64,000 nt of DNA from Hymenobacter plasmatis (GCF_020711255.1 NZ_JAJFAW010000007.1:141571-205570), one strand, 5' to 3'; shown: positions 1 through 10,100, counted from the stretch's first letter. Notes: generated by a model not told the origin, from the letters alone. Made by a program: numbers and translations.

Positions 1-495
1 CGCCGACTCTTCATTGCCCAACACCCCCGGCAGCAGCCGCACCACGGCATCGACCAAGATGGCCGCACCCAACTCGCCACCGCTCAGCACATAGTCGCCC
101 ACACTGATTTCGTGGGTGATGTAGGTCTGGCGAATCCGCTCGTCGATGCCCTTGTAGTGGCCGCAGAGCATGATGATGTTCTGGAACAGCGAGAGCCGAT
201 TGGCCAGCGGCTGGCGCAGCGTCTCGCCGTCTGGCGTGAGGTAGATGATGGCGTCGTAGGGCCGCTGGGCCTGCAGCTCGTCTATCCAGGCCGCGATGGG
301 CTCTACGCGCAGCACCATGCCCGCGCCGCCGCCAAACACGGCATCATCAATCTGGCCGTGCTTGTTGATGGCCTTGTCGCGCAGCTGGTGCAGGTGTATC
401 TCGGCCAGGCCCTTGTTTTGCGCCCGCTTCACGATGGAATGGGAGAAAGGGCTGACCAGCAATTCGGGCAGGCAGGTGAGGATGTCGATTCTCAT
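1..495 (-). CDS. trmD: tRNA (guanine-N1-)-methyltransferase TrmD, partial (C-terminus beyond window edge)
   Basis: TrmD methylates G37 at N1 in tRNAs with G36, using S-adenosylmethionine, and prevents +1 frameshifting. The visible part is the N-terminal 165 residues of a protein usually about 225-240 long. It starts at an ATG (493-495) with [13 protein letters not shown] and has the family signatures [13 protein letters not shown] near residue 58 and [12 protein letters not shown], followed by the SPOUT-knot region [13 protein letters not shown]. The remainder lies before base 1. It is third in a minus-strand rpsP-rimM-trmD operon, the classic arrangement for these genes. The 82-bp gap to rimM is almost filled by a perfect palindrome (505-576). 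Confidence 0.95.
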   Translation of the reverse strand, partial: MRIDILTCLPELLVSPFSHSIVKRAQNKGLAEIHLHQLRDKAINKHGQIDDAVFGGGAGMVLRVEPIAAWIDELQAQRPYDAIIYLTPDGETLRQPLANRLSLFQNIIMLCGHYKGIDERIRQTYITHEISVGDYVLSGGELGAAILVDAVVRLLPGVLGNEESA

Positions 496-504
496 TTCGC
501 AATG

Positions 505-576
505 GTAGCGTGGACTCTGCGAGTCCGCGCGTTGTGGAACGTTCGCCGAGGCGCGGACTCGCAGAGTCCACGCTAC
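505..576. repeat. Palindromic repeat, family B copy 1 (rimM-trmD gap)
   Basis: Perfect inverted repeat with 26-bp arms at 505-530 and 551-576 and a 20-base spacer. The arm begins GTAGCGTGGACTCTGCGAGT. The same 26-bp arm recurs unchanged at 62610-62635 and 62660-62685 between ilvN and ilvC, with a different spacer. It lies inside an operon, so the transcript should form a long hairpin. There is no T-run that would make it a standard terminator. Confidence 0.9.
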
Positions 577-577
577 T

Positions 578-1159
578 TTATGCTTCGTCGAATTCGTCGG
601 GCTCGTCCTTGTCGCGGGACGAGGGCTTCAGGTACACGTCGAGCAGGCCGTCGGGCAGGTTCACGTAAATCTGCTTCTTCGTGTGGTCGGCGTGGCTCAC
701 CAGCTCGTCTACCACCGGAATCAGCACTTCCTGGCCCTGGTAGCGCATGGCCAGCATGTCTTGCTGGGGCAGCTCGTAGAAGTTCTCCACCGTGCCCAGT
801 TCGCCCAGGTTTTCGTCGACCACGGTGAAGCCGATGACGTCGTGAAAGTAGAACTGGTCTTCTTCCAGCGCCGGCAGGTCGGTAAGGGGCAGGTGGAGCT
901 GGGAGCCGCGCAGGGGCTCGGCTTCCTCAATGCGGTCGATGCCGCTGAGCTTGAGCAGCACTTTGGAGCCGGTTTGCGGCTGCACCTTTTCTACTTTGTG
1001 CTCCACCAGCTTGGTGGGGGCCCCGGCCAGGGCCAGGTACACCGTTTTGAGCTTTTGGTAAGCCTTGGCGTCGTCTACATCGAAGTGGGCCACCACGTGG
1101 CCGCGCAGTCCGTGGGTTTTGATGATGTAGCCGAGCTGATATGTTTCGTCGAGAAGCAT
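578..1159 (-). CDS. rimM: Ribosome maturation factor RimM
   Basis: RimM binds S19 and helps mature the 16S rRNA 3' (head) domain. I chose the ATG at 1157-1159, giving a 193-residue protein that starts [20 protein letters not shown] and matches the family N-terminus. The longer reading frame upstream has no family similarity. The N-terminal barrel with [13 protein letters not shown] is followed by a PRC-barrel around residues 95-170 ([20 protein letters not shown]), which includes the usual [11 protein letters not shown] stretch. It sits between rpsP and trmD. The C-terminal tail is charged and acidic. Confidence 0.95.
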   Translation of the reverse strand: MLLDETYQLGYIIKTHGLRGHVVAHFDVDDAKAYQKLKTVYLALAGAPTKLVEHKVEKVQPQTGSKVLLKLSGIDRIEEAEPLRGSQLHLPLTDLPALEEDQFYFHDVIGFTVVDENLGELGTVENFYELPQQDMLAMRYQGQEVLIPVVDELVSHADHTKKQIYVNLPDGLLDVYLKPSSRDKDEPDEFDEA

Positions 1160-1251
1160 GGGCGGGGAGGGGGTATAACGAAAAAAGTTTGGGGGTTGCC
1201 AGCCGGTCCGGCTCACAACCCCCAAACCCTTTCGGTTTAGAAACCTAAAAA

Positions 1252-1797
1252 CTACTCGGCAGCTTCGGGAGCAGCTTCTTCGGCCGGAGCCTCGGTAGCT
1301 TCCTCGGCAGCGGGAGCGGGCGTGTTGGCAGCCAGCAGAGCGGCAGCTTTCTGACGCTGAGCCTCCGAACGAGCTTCCTTTACCTTGGTCTCAGCAGCGA
1401 AAGCAGCCTGCTTGGCAGTTGCTTTGGCGTCAACCAGGCCGGTGCGCTTGCCTTCGATTTTGGCGTCTTTCTCTTCTTTCCAAGCGTTGAAACGCTCGTC
1501 GGCTACCTCTTGCGTGATAGCGCCTTTGTCAACACCCAGCTGCAGGTGACGACGGTACAGTACGCCGCGGTAGCTGAGCATGGCCCGAACGGTGTCGGTG
1601 GGCTGAGCACCGGTCATCATCCAGTAGAACGCGCGGTCGGCGTCGTAGTTGATGGTGGCGGGGTTGGTTTGGGGGTTGTAGGTGCCGAGCTTCTCGATGA
1701 AACGGCCGTCGCGAGGAGCGCGGGCGTCAGCTACTACGATGTCGTAAGTCGCGGCCTTCTTGCGGCCACGGCGGGCGAGGCGGATTTTAACTGCCAT
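1252..1797 (-). CDS. rpsP: 30S ribosomal protein S16 with long Ala/Glu-rich tail
   Basis: S16 is an early-assembly protein of the small subunit. The first 80 or so residues are the S16 fold ([20 protein letters not shown], then [17 protein letters not shown]). The remaining 100 are a Lys/Ala and then Ala/Glu/Pro-rich extension ending in EEAAPEAAE, which about doubles the length of the Escherichia coli protein. Extended S16 proteins are known in Bacteroidota. It is the first gene of the rpsP-rimM-trmD operon. A TACCTTTG -7 box lies at 1862-1869 on the same strand, giving a leader of roughly 60 bases. Confidence 0.96.
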   Translation of the reverse strand: MAVKIRLARRGRKKAATYDIVVADARAPRDGRFIEKLGTYNPQTNPATINYDADRAFYWMMTGAQPTDTVRAMLSYRGVLYRRHLQLGVDKGAITQEVADERFNAWKEEKDAKIEGKRTGLVDAKATAKQAAFAAETKVKEARSEAQRQKAAALLAANTPAPAAEEATEAPAEEAAPEAAE

Positions 1798-1861
1798 AAA
1801 CCGTTGGGGTTTTGTGCGACGGAACTCGTCCGTCTAGTGAGATATCCAAAAATTTGGAGTG

Positions 1862-1869
1862 CAAAGGTA
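1862..1869 (-). promoter_or_regulatory. Bacteroidota-type -7 box upstream of rpsP
   Basis: Reads TACCTTTG on the minus strand and matches the Bacteroidota sigma-factor -7 consensus TAnnTTTG. I did not find a convincing TTG -33 element at the right spacing, so this rests on the -7 match and position alone. Confidence 0.55.
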
Positions 1870-1903
1870 GCGTTTGTTCAGGGCATTAGCTAGTACGTGC
1901 ACG

Positions 1904-1935
1904 AAAAAAGCCCTGGCGTTGAAACCAGGGCTTTT
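1904..1935 (-). terminator. Intrinsic terminator after the desaturase gene
   Basis: Hairpin with stem AAAAGCCCTGG / CCAGGGCTTTT. Read on the minus strand it ends in a run of six T, 20 bases past the stop codon of the desaturase gene at 1957. Confidence 0.85.
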
Positions 1936-1956
1936 GATATTATTGAGTTGCTTGCG

Positions 1957-2712
1957 TTAGGCCGGTACGGCGACGCGCTTAGCTACTTTCCGCTTTAGCT
2001 TGATGACGCCGACTTTGTCCAGGGTCCAGATAACCGAGTAGGTGGGGTCGAGTTCCCACCACTTCACGCCGAAGTTTACGCGCATGGGCAGCTTGTGGTG
2101 GTTGTTCTGGAACAGCTCACCGAAGGCCAGGAAGTCCAGGGCCAGCGTGTTCTTGGATTTGTCGTTGTTGTCGAAGTTCTGGTAGCCGTACTTGTGGCCG
2201 CCCCAGTTAACGATGGCGCCGTGGATGGGGCCCATCAGGAAGTGAATGGGGAGCAGCAGGTACTGCCACCAGGCGGTAGCGAAGTTGATGTAGAACAACA
2301 CGTAAGCCGTGCCCCAGCCCACGCGGGAGTACACCGTGCCGCCGAACTTGTCGAGCCATTTCCACTCTGGAATGTCGCCTTCAAAACGCTTGGCACCTTC
2401 GTGCACATCCTTCACTACGTCGTTGTAAATCACCTTGGTCTTCCACATCATGTCGAACGCGTTGTTCGAGAAGTGGGGCGAGTGCGGGTCCAGGGCCGTG
2501 TCGGAGTAGGCATGGTGCATGCGGTGCAGCAGCGCATAGGCCCGGGGCGAGAGGAAGCTGCTACCCTGGCAGATGTACGTGAAGGCGAAGAAGAACTTCT
2601 CCCAGAACTTATTCATCGTAAACATCTTATGCGCCGCGTAGCGATGCAGGTAAAACGTTTGGGTGAACAACGATAAGTAGTAGTGCGCGACGAAGAAAAT
2701 GAGGATAGCCAT
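1957..2712 (-). CDS. Acyl-CoA/fatty-acid desaturase (membrane di-iron)
   Basis: Membrane di-iron desaturase that introduces a cis double bond into fatty acyl chains, probably to tune membrane fluidity. With the ATG at 2710-2712 (251 residues), the three histidine boxes are HRYAAH at 23-28, HRMHH at 63-67 and QNNHH at 202-206, with hydrophobic segments around residues 1-20, 40-60 and 133-165. An in-frame start ten codons further upstream exists, but the shorter form begins directly at the first membrane helix. It is a single-gene unit with its own terminator (1904-1935). The substrate and double-bond position cannot be read from the sequence. A TAATTTTG -7 box lies at 2779-2786. Confidence 0.88.
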   Translation of the reverse strand: MAILIFFVAHYYLSLFTQTFYLHRYAAHKMFTMNKFWEKFFFAFTYICQGSSFLSPRAYALLHRMHHAYSDTALDPHSPHFSNNAFDMMWKTKVIYNDVVKDVHEGAKRFEGDIPEWKWLDKFGGTVYSRVGWGTAYVLFYINFATAWWQYLLLPIHFLMGPIHGAIVNWGGHKYGYQNFDNNDKSKNTLALDFLAFGELFQNNHHKLPMRVNFGVKWWELDPTYSVIWTLDKVGVIKLKRKVAKRVAVPA

Positions 2713-2778
2713 AGGAAGTAGCAAGCTGAACTGCCCGCACAAGCAAAAAGGCGGCGGTAAGGTTCAGCATTGGTAACG

Positions 2779-2786
2779 CAAAATTA
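2779..2786 (-). promoter_or_regulatory. Possible -7 box upstream of the desaturase gene
   Basis: TAATTTTG on the minus strand fits TAnnTTTG, about 70 bases before the start codon. No clear -33 element was found. Confidence 0.4.
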
Positions 2787-2938
2787 CGGCCACCGTGTGC
2801 GCGGACGGATAGGCTCGAGCAGAGAAGGCCAAAATTTTGCACCAAACGGGCCGTTACGTGCAAGTAAGCCGCAGCCCAACTGCCTTCTTAGGCCGGCGCG
2901 GGGCCAGCCTCACGAAACGGCGGCTTAGCGGTGCGCAG

Positions 2939-3649
2939 TTACTTGTAAAATTCCCGGGCGGCGTCCCAGTGCGGGGCATCGGGCAGGGGCGCCACGAAGG
3001 TCATCATCTCCTTGGTGACGGGGTGCTGCAACTTGAGCTGGCGGGCGTGCAGGGCAATGCTCACGTCGGGCAGCGGCGCAATGAAACCGTACTTGACATC
3101 GCCCACGATGGGCGTACCGAGGCCGGTGGCCAGCTGGGTCCGAATCTGGTGCGGGCGGCCCGTCACGGGGTTTACCTGGAGCAGGTAGCGGTTGCCGGCC
3201 TGGCCCAATAGCTCGTATTCCAGCTCCGAGCGCAGGCCCTGCGAATGCTTTTCTGAGTAGGCTTTGGTCACGTTCCGCACGGTGTCTTTCACCAACCAGT
3301 GCACCAGCTTGCCGTTTTCGGGCACGGGCGGCTTGCCGGTGAGTGCCCAGTACGTTTTCGTCATGTGGCCATCGCGGAACATTTCGTTGAGCCGGCTCAG
3401 GGCCTTGCTGGTTTTGGCCAGCACCACAATGCCGCTCACGGGCCGGTCGATGCGGTGGGCCACGCCAATGAAGGCTTCGCCGGGCTTCTTGTACTTGAAG
3501 CGCAGGTACTCGGCGGCTTTCTTGGAAAGGGGCTCGTCGCCGGTGGCGTCGCCCTGCACGAGCAGGCCGGCGGGCTTGTTGATGACGAGGAGGTGGTTGT
3601 CTTCAAACAGAATTTCTCTGCCTTCGGACCAGATGTTGGGACGATTCAC
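2939..3649 (-). CDS. RluA-family RNA pseudouridine synthase
   Basis: Isomerises specific uridines in rRNA or tRNA to pseudouridine. The protein has 236 residues, with the N-terminal motif NHLLVINKPAGLLVQG and the catalytic loop HRIDRPVSG at 65-73 (D68 is the expected nucleophile). The later motif GRPHQIRTQLA also fits. There is no N-terminal S4 domain, so it resembles RluA/TruC-type single-domain enzymes rather than RluC or RluD. The target site cannot be predicted. It is flanked by unrelated minus-strand genes and appears to be transcribed alone. Confidence 0.9.
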   Translation of the reverse strand: MNRPNIWSEGREILFEDNHLLVINKPAGLLVQGDATGDEPLSKKAAEYLRFKYKKPGEAFIGVAHRIDRPVSGIVVLAKTSKALSRLNEMFRDGHMTKTYWALTGKPPVPENGKLVHWLVKDTVRNVTKAYSEKHSQGLRSELEYELLGQAGNRYLLQVNPVTGRPHQIRTQLATGLGTPIVGDVKYGFIAPLPDVSIALHARQLKLQHPVTKEMMTFVAPLPDAPHWDAAREFYK

Positions 3650-3806
3650 GCGGCGGGTGCGGGCGGGATATTGGGTTCAGCAGGAGGGGGCCTGGGCCCA
3701 CTCGGGGGCTTCCGCACGTCATCAGACCACACTCACCGGGCGCTCCGCTCTTGCTCTTATGGAGGCGAAGATACGAAGCTGAGCGGGAGCAGAACCCCCG
3801 GCCGCC

Positions 3807-5288
3807 TTAGACCGGGACCGGGCCCTCGGCGGGCTCGCCGGCCGGGTGGTACCAGTCCACGTTGCGCGAAAGAAACATCACGGCCGCCAGCACCACCACC
3901 AGCCCCAGGCTGCCCACCAGCAGCGCATAGTCCTGCAGCTGCAGCACCACAAACAGGAAGCCATACACCACCGCCAGCACCCCGGCGGTAGCGGCCGTGA
4001 GGCGGCGCTGCCGGAAGCTAGCCGCCGCGTAGGCCGTTACCAGCCCCACAATCACCAGGGCCGAAAGCCCATAGGCGGCATCAAACGGCATTTGCTCGGA
4101 CAAGGCCAGCAGCAGCACGTAGAAAATGACCAGTGCCAGGCCCACCAAGATGTATTGGAAAGGGTGAATGCGCCGACGGTTCAGCACTTCTACAAAGAAG
4201 AAAATGAGGAAGGTGAGCGTAAGGGGCAGCAGGGCGTATTTGGCCGCGCGCATGGTTTTCTGGTACTCGTTCACGGGCACCAGCAGGCGCACGCCGAAGG
4301 TGGAGGCGTCCACGTTGGGCCGGTCGCCGTCGGTGCGCCAGTGCTGCGCGTAGTTGCGATTCAGGTGCAGCACCCGCCAGTCGGCCGTAAATTTCTTGGG
4401 CTCCACGGTGCGGTGGGCCGGCAAAAAGGCGCCGATAAAACTGGGGTCGCCCCACGGCGCGCTCAGGCGGAGGCTGGTTTGGCGGCCCAGTGGCGCTACC
4501 AGCAGGCCGGTGCTGCCGTTCAGGTCCAGGTCGAAAGAAAAGGTGTGGCGGCGCGTCAGGGTCGCTTCGTCGGGCACGGGCACCAGGGCGTTCAGCCCAT
4601 TAGCCGCTTGGGCCCGGCCCCGGGCTCCGGCTTCATCGCCAAGGTATTTGGCAGCCCGCAGCCGCTCATCGGTTTCGGTGGTGACTTCGGTAGTGTGGGT
4701 GGGGGCGGTGCCGAACGGCAGCACGTCGGCCTCGGGCACACCCGGCTCGAAGCTGTGGGCTTGGCCGTCCCAGCGCAGGGCCAGGGCGTTGCGGATGCCT
4801 TTCATATCGGAAATGCCTACGGCCACGAAGGCTTCGGACCAGCGCACGTTGGCGGCCGGCACGCCCAGGTCGGCTAGGGGCGGCGCCTGGAAAGCGCCCT
4901 GCACGTGCAAGCCCGCCCGGTACACCACGGCTTCGTAGATGCCGCGGTGTCGCCGCTCGGGCGCCAGGGTACCCGTGGTAGCCAGCGTGTCGGGCAGCAG
5001 GCTCAGGTAGCGGGTGGTTTCGCTCACGTTGCCTTTTTCATCGGTGACACGGGCCGTGTACGGCAGCACCAGCACGGGGCCCAGCACCAACTGCGCGCCG
5101 CCCCACTGGCTGCTGATTTCGGCCGTGGCCGCGTCGCGGTTTTCGGCCCGTTCCGTGATGAGGTCCTTCACCATGCTCGACGGAATCAGCAGCAAGAGCA
5201 ACAGCAGGCCGATGCTGAGCAGCTTGAGGGTGACCGAGCCGCTCATCCAGCTGTTGAGGCGGTCGAAGATGGTGGGGGAGGCGTCCAT
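3807..5288 (-). CDS. creD: CreD-family inner-membrane protein
   Basis: CreD is an inner-membrane protein linked in enterobacteria to the CreBC regulon and colicin/beta-lactam tolerance; its biochemical role is unknown. The 493-residue protein has one N-terminal transmembrane helix (about 21-39, SIGLLLLLLLIPSSMV), the family motif WGGAQLVLGPVLVLPY, a long periplasmic domain, and a cluster of about five helices near 350-480. No creB, creC or two-component partner is nearby, so its control here is unknown. It starts at ATG 5286-5288. A long hairpin and a repeat separate it from panB. Confidence 0.88.
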   Translation of the reverse strand: MDASPTIFDRLNSWMSGSVTLKLLSIGLLLLLLLIPSSMVKDLITERAENRDAATAEISSQWGGAQLVLGPVLVLPYTARVTDEKGNVSETTRYLSLLPDTLATTGTLAPERRHRGIYEAVVYRAGLHVQGAFQAPPLADLGVPAANVRWSEAFVAVGISDMKGIRNALALRWDGQAHSFEPGVPEADVLPFGTAPTHTTEVTTETDERLRAAKYLGDEAGARGRAQAANGLNALVPVPDEATLTRRHTFSFDLDLNGSTGLLVAPLGRQTSLRLSAPWGDPSFIGAFLPAHRTVEPKKFTADWRVLHLNRNYAQHWRTDGDRPNVDASTFGVRLLVPVNEYQKTMRAAKYALLPLTLTFLIFFFVEVLNRRRIHPFQYILVGLALVIFYVLLLALSEQMPFDAAYGLSALVIVGLVTAYAAASFRQRRLTAATAGVLAVVYGFLFVVLQLQDYALLVGSLGLVVVLAAVMFLSRNVDWYHPAGEPAEGPVPV

Positions 5289-5354
5289 GGCTGCTTGTTT
5301 TAAGAAGTACTTTGAATTGCAAAGCTAATGGAATAAATCATACATTGGAATTGA

Positions 5355-5428
5355 GTTGAGCTAAAATAAAAAGCCTGGGCAGTAGCACCATGAGTGGCTA
5401 CCAACCAGGCTTTTTATTTTAGCTCAAC
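5355..5428. terminator. 24-bp perfect inverted repeat, probable terminator, with terminal GTTGAGCTAAA word
   Basis: Arms at 5355-5378 and 5405-5428 are perfectly complementary, with a 26-base loop. Each arm holds GTTGAGCTAAAA, an A/T-rich run and then the GC-rich inner part AAAAAGCCTGG, so both strands show a hairpin followed by T-rich sequence. It lies between panB and creD, both on the minus strand, and could terminate the panB transcript. Confidence 0.75.
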
Positions 5429-5474
5429 TTTTCTCCGGAGGCTTAGACCTTATTCGAAAAGACAAAAGTGAACG

Positions 5475-5568
5475 GTCATGCTGAGCGCAGCCGAAGCATC
5501 TCGCTCGCTTCGTTGAGCTAGCTTGGTTACTGCTGCACGCGAGATGCTTCGGCTGCGCTCAGCATGAC
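5475..5568 (-). repeat. Palindromic repeat, family A copy 1
   Basis: Perfect 30-bp arms (5475-5504 and 5539-5568) beginning GTCATGCTGAGCGCAGCCGA, with a 34-base loop. The loop, read on the minus strand, has the family order AGTAAC...GCTCAACGAAGC, so the element points the same way as panB, the gene it follows. With the hairpin at 5355-5428 it occupies most of the 318-bp panB-creD gap. Confidence 0.9.
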
Positions 5569-5606
5569 GTTCTGGTTTTATTACGTTCTGTTCTTCCGCG
5601 AGTGGC

Positions 5607-6422
5607 TTAGTAGCCTTCTTCCTCGCTGGGGAATTCGCGGCTTTTCACGTCGGCTACGTAGTGCTGCACAGCCTCGGTCATGATGTCGTGCAGTTCGGCG
5701 TAGCGGCGCAGGAAGCGGGGCTTGAACTCCTTGGTGAGGCCCAGCATGTCGTGCACCACCAGCACTTGGCCGTCGACGTGGCGGCCGGCGCCGATACCAA
5801 TGACCGGAATGGTCAGCTCCTCGGCTACTTGCTTGGCTAGGGCCGCGGGGATTTTCTCGAGCACCAAGCCAAAGCAGCCGATTTCCTGGAGCAGGCGAGC
5901 GTCTTCGAGCAGCTTCTGAGCCTCGGCTTCTTCCTTGGCGCGCACGGTATAGGTACCGAACTTGTAGATGCTCTGGGGCGTGAGGCCCAGGTGGCCCATA
6001 ACCGGGATGCCGGCCGTGAGAATGCGGATAATGGAATCCTTCACTTCGGCGCCGCCTTCGAGCTTCACGCCGTGGCCGCCGCTTTCCTTCATGATGCGGA
6101 TGGCCGAGCGTAAGGCCTCCGAGGAGTTACCCTGGTAGGAGCCAAACGGCATGTCCACCACCACAAAGGCGCGCTTCACGGCCCGCACTACGCCCTGGGC
6201 GTGGTAGATAATCTGGTCGAGGGTGATGGGCAGCGTGGTTTCGTGGCCGGCCATGACGTTGGAGGCCGAGTCGCCGACGAGCAGTACGTCGATGCCGGCG
6301 CCGTCGAGGATTTGGGCCATCGAGTAGTCGTAGGCCGTGAGCATGGAGATTTTTTCCCCCCGCTGCTTCATGGCCAGCATTTGGTGGGTGGTAACGAGTT
6401 TGACTTCCTTGTGCTGGGACAT
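5607..6422 (-). CDS. panB: 3-methyl-2-oxobutanoate hydroxymethyltransferase
   Basis: First committed step of pantothenate and coenzyme A synthesis: transfers a hydroxymethyl group from methylene-tetrahydrofolate to 2-ketoisovalerate to give ketopantoate. The 271-residue protein is the usual length. Recognisable stretches are [34 protein letters not shown] (metal-binding DS), [10 protein letters not shown] and [18 protein letters not shown]. Its substrate, 2-ketoisovalerate, is also an intermediate of the ilv pathway encoded at 57.4-63.8 kb. No panC is adjacent. Confidence 0.96.
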   Translation of the reverse strand: MSQHKEVKLVTTHQMLAMKQRGEKISMLTAYDYSMAQILDGAGIDVLLVGDSASNVMAGHETTLPITLDQIIYHAQGVVRAVKRAFVVVDMPFGSYQGNSSEALRSAIRIMKESGGHGVKLEGGAEVKDSIIRILTAGIPVMGHLGLTPQSIYKFGTYTVRAKEEAEAQKLLEDARLLQEIGCFGLVLEKIPAALAKQVAEELTIPVIGIGAGRHVDGQVLVVHDMLGLTKEFKPRFLRRYAELHDIMTEAVQHYVADVKSREFPSEEEGY

Positions 6423-6510
6423 GGTGAACGAGGGAGGGCGGGTACTGAGGTAAAGGTCCGTTGGCGGGGCAAAGCTGGCAACAATTTCGTTAGCCTCCGC
6501 CGTGCCCGAA

Positions 6511-6546
6511 CCAAAAAGCCCCTGGCCGAGGCGCAGGGGCTGAAAA
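6511..6546 (-). terminator. Intrinsic terminator after the receiver-like gene
   Basis: Stem AGCCCCTG (6517-6524) / CAGGGGCT (6534-6541), followed on the minus strand by five T. It lies between the stop of the 6584 gene and the panB start, so panB probably has its own promoter. Confidence 0.75.
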
Positions 6547-6583
6547 CCGGGAGTGGGCTGGCGCCCATGAACGGTTGCTTTTC

Positions 6584-6973
6584 TTACAGTTCCGCTTCTT
6601 CCAGCGAAGAGTCCAGGGATTTGTCCGGAGTTTCCGATTCTTCGGAGTTGGGCTGGGAAGTTTGGGGGTAGTCATGCAGCGCCAACAGGTCGGGCAGCTC
6701 GGCGGGGTCGGTTACCAGCAGTACCCGCACGGGCGTGGAGCTGCCGGCTTCCAGGGCCGCCGTCAGGCTCACTACGTCGAGGTCGCCCCGCAGCGGGCCA
6801 CACAGAATAAGAATATCGGGGTGGAGGAGCCGCGCGGCTTTCAGGGCGGCTTCCCCACGGGCTTCGACCACAATGATTTCATCGCGGCCAGCCAGCCGAA
6901 AAGGGGCCGCCAGCTCTTTGGCTAATTTAACGTCATCGACAGCCAATAAGACACGCAAGGGATAGGCAGGCAT
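6584..6973 (-). CDS. Degenerate response-regulator receiver-like protein
   Basis: Small 129-residue protein starting at ATG 6971-6973 ([14 protein letters not shown]). The beginning looks like a CheY-type receiver: strand 1 followed by the acidic pair DD, then a helix and a second strand, and [10 protein letters not shown] where strand 3 is expected. A canonical receiver has a phosphorylatable aspartate at the position occupied here by the cysteine, so this is probably a pseudo-receiver or a divergent relative. The last 30 residues are acidic and Ser/Glu rich. There is no output domain and no sensor kinase nearby. The function is not known. It is followed by a terminator at 6511-6546. Confidence 0.6.
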   Translation of the reverse strand: MPAYPLRVLLAVDDVKLAKELAAPFRLAGRDEIIVVEARGEAALKAARLLHPDILILCGPLRGDLDVVSLTAALEAGSSTPVRVLLVTDPAELPDLLALHDYPQTSQPNSEESETPDKSLDSSLEEAEL

Positions 6974-7117
6974 AGGATACGGATAGAATTGCACTCCAAA
7001 GGTCAGAACCACACGGCCGGCAGAATGGAGATTCAAGACCAACAGATGCAATGACTTTGCCAATGACTCCGCCGCGCCCCCGAACGGCGCGAACCGGCAC
7101 TCGCTATCCGGCTCAAC

Positions 7118-10100
7118 TTACTGGTACTGCTGGTAGCGGTTGCGGTTGAGCTTCAAATCCTGCAGCAGGCTGCTCTTGGCCGATATGGTGAAGCCGTAGC
7201 CTTTGGTGACGCCAAACGGAATCCACTGGCCGGTGATTTGCCAGCAGTGCAAATCCCGGAAGAATGTCACGTTGGGGTACGTAATGGTCTGGTGCGTAAT
7301 GTCGTAGCCCAGGTTGTAGCTCAGGCGCAGGTTGGGCGTGAGCTTTACCGAGCCGGTGACGCCCACGGTGTTCAGGGCCAGAATGGGCGGGCGCGCGTCG
7401 CCGGATTTCAGCGGAATGGGGTTGGTGGTGTAGCCAGCCGCGTAGGTCAGGGCCAGCTCCCAGGGAATCTCGAAGTCGACGTAATCGGCGTAGTAGTTGG
7501 GCTGGCCCACCGTGCCCAGGGTGGGGTCGTTGGTGGGGGCTACGGCCCGGGGCACCACGCTCTTGCGGTTGCCCGAGGCCGGGTTGAAGGAATAGGTAGC
7601 CCCAAAGGTGGCCGAAGCCAGGCGCAGGAGCTTGCGCGGGTCGGCCTCAAACAAGTACTTGTTGATGGTGCGGCCCTGGGCGTCGCGCTGGTAGGGCTCG
7701 AAAAGGGCGGTGCTGTTGAGGTTGAGCTTGCGGGCCACCTGGGTGCGAAAGTTGACCGCCACCGGCTGGAGCCTGAGTGAATCGGCCGCGAAGTTGTAGC
7801 TGGTGCTGAAGTCGAGGCCTTCAATCAGGCTGGCCTTGCGGAAGGGGTTGGTGCCGGTGGTGTCGTTGGCCTCGCGCACCTTCATCTCCACCGAGTTCTG
7901 CAGGTTGAACGTGACCTGGTTTTGCTTGCTGCCGCCTGGCGTGCCGTACAGGAAATTATTGAAGCTGCTGAACGGGTAGGGGTTGCGGCCGTTCACGGAC
8001 GTTAATTGGTCGCGGGGCACCAACTGGTTAAACTGGTTGCGCAGTCCGTACAGGTCGGGCTGGGGGAATACGCTGCTGCGCTGGGTAAAGTCCGGCGCGT
8101 AGCTGTAGTTCAGGCTGGGCGTGACCTTGTGGCGCAGGGCCTGAATTTTGTGGGTGCCCTTGCGGTTGATGGTGCCGTAGAAGGTGGTGTTCAAACTCGC
8201 CGACGCCGAGTAGTTGTTGATGCGGTACAGGCCGTAGGTGGTATCGATGCGCACGGCCTGGGCCACGGGGCTGAAGCGGTAGTTGAGCCGCTGCCCGTAC
8301 CAGACCTCGCCGTAGTTGAGCGATGGCGTGAACTGCAAGTGCTGGGCAATGGGGTAGGAGCCCAACCCGATGCCGAAGCTGTGCTGCACGCCGTTGCGGG
8401 AGTTGCGCAGCACCTTCCCCACATTAGCAAAGTTGAGCGGAATGTTGGTGGGCACGGTGGTGCCGCCCAGCAGGGGCAGCCCGTTGGCGAGGCTGCGGGC
8501 CGGCACAATGTTGCTCACTTCGTTGCGGGCCGTCAGGTTGTAGCTCAGGGTGAACTGCTCGTAGACTTTGCCCAGCTTATGCGCGCCCGGCTCAATGCCG
8601 AACCACTGGTACGGGTACTGCCGGGCCAGGCCCAGGCTCACGTCGGGCAGGGTAAAGGTCATCGACCCATCGGTGCCCTGGCTCTGGCTGAGCCGCACGT
8701 CGTAGTTGATGGGCAGGTTGCGCAGCTGCTTGGAGTAGCTGATGCTGGAGCTGAACTGCGTGGACAGGTAGCGGCGCGCGTCGAGGCTGTTGATTTTGTT
8801 GAAGCTGCTGGTGCCGGCGTTCACGCTGGCCGAGAACCGCCCGCCGCCGGGCTTGGGCACGGGCGTGTGGCTCCAGGTAATCCAGAACGAGTTGGCCGCT
8901 GGGGGCTTGATGTACACTTGGCCGGTGCCCAGGGCGTCGGAGGTCAGAATCTGGTTGCTGGGCCGGGTCGAGAAGCGGAGGTTGAAATTGCCCTGAAAGG
9001 TGTAGCGCTTCAGGTACGACACGTCGGACGTGGCGCCCCAGCCGCCGAAGCTCTGGGCGTTGCCGGCGTACACGTCGCCGGTGAGGCGCACGCCGATGTA
9101 GTCGTTCGGCGCGAAGTAGTAACCGCCGTTGCTCAGGTAGTACCCACGGTCAGCGGCCTGCCCAAACGTGGGGATGATGACGCCCGAGCCCCGGTTGGTG
9201 GTGGGCATGGGGAAGAAGCCGAACAGGAAGCCCAGCGGCGTGGGCACGTCGCCAATCACGAGGTTGAAGGGGCCGGTCACCACCTTATCGCCCGGAATTA
9301 CCTTCATGCGCTTGGCCTGAATGTAGAAGTGCGGGTGCTCGAGGTTGCAGGTGGTGTAGCGGCCTATCAAGCCATCAATGTCGCCGTTGGGCTGGCGCTT
9401 AATCACGGAAGCACTCACGTAGCCTTCGCCCTGGGTGGTCACGGCCTCGCTTACCCGGGCCTTCTTGGTTTTGAAGTTGTAGGCAATGCTTTTGGCCGTG
9501 TACAAGCCGCCTTTGTCTTTGAGCACGGGCCGGCCTTCGAGCTTGTTGTTCAGCGAGTCGCGCTTGCCGTCGGCCGTCATGGTGTTCTTGCCGTAGTCCA
9601 CCGTGATGACGGCCGCTTTCAGGTCAGTGTCGCCGTAGTCTACGCTGGCCTTGTTGTATAAGCGGGCCACCTTGCCGGTCACGTCGAACTGGATGGAGTC
9701 CTTGGCCGCGTACTTTATCGTGGTTTCAATCTGGCCTTTGGGCTTGCCCGAGACCTGCAGCGAGTCGCCGGTGCGGCTCACGGCGCCCGGCAAGCCGGTG
9801 TTGCGCACGCCGCCGGGAGCCAGGGTGTCGGGCACGGGTTTGTGCGAGGTTCCGGGCACGCGGGGCTGGCCGGTATTGCGGGCGCCGGCCGGGGGCGGGC
9901 CTTGCGGGTCGCGCGGGTCGGGCGAGATGAAGCGCACCGGTGGGGTGGGGGCGCTGCCCGGCCGCTGCGTGGGCTTGGCCAGGGGCACCTTGGGCTTAGC
10001 AGGCGCCGGGGCTTGGGGGGCCGTGCGCTTTTTGGCCGCCTTGGCTTGGGGCGTGGGCTTGGGCGGCGTCACGGCCTGGCCCCAGGCGGAGCCGGCCGCA

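Noticed and set aside
8006..9661. 551-codon open frame antisense to lptD
   Set aside because: Ala/Val/Gly-rich translation without features; lptD on the opposite strand is coherent.
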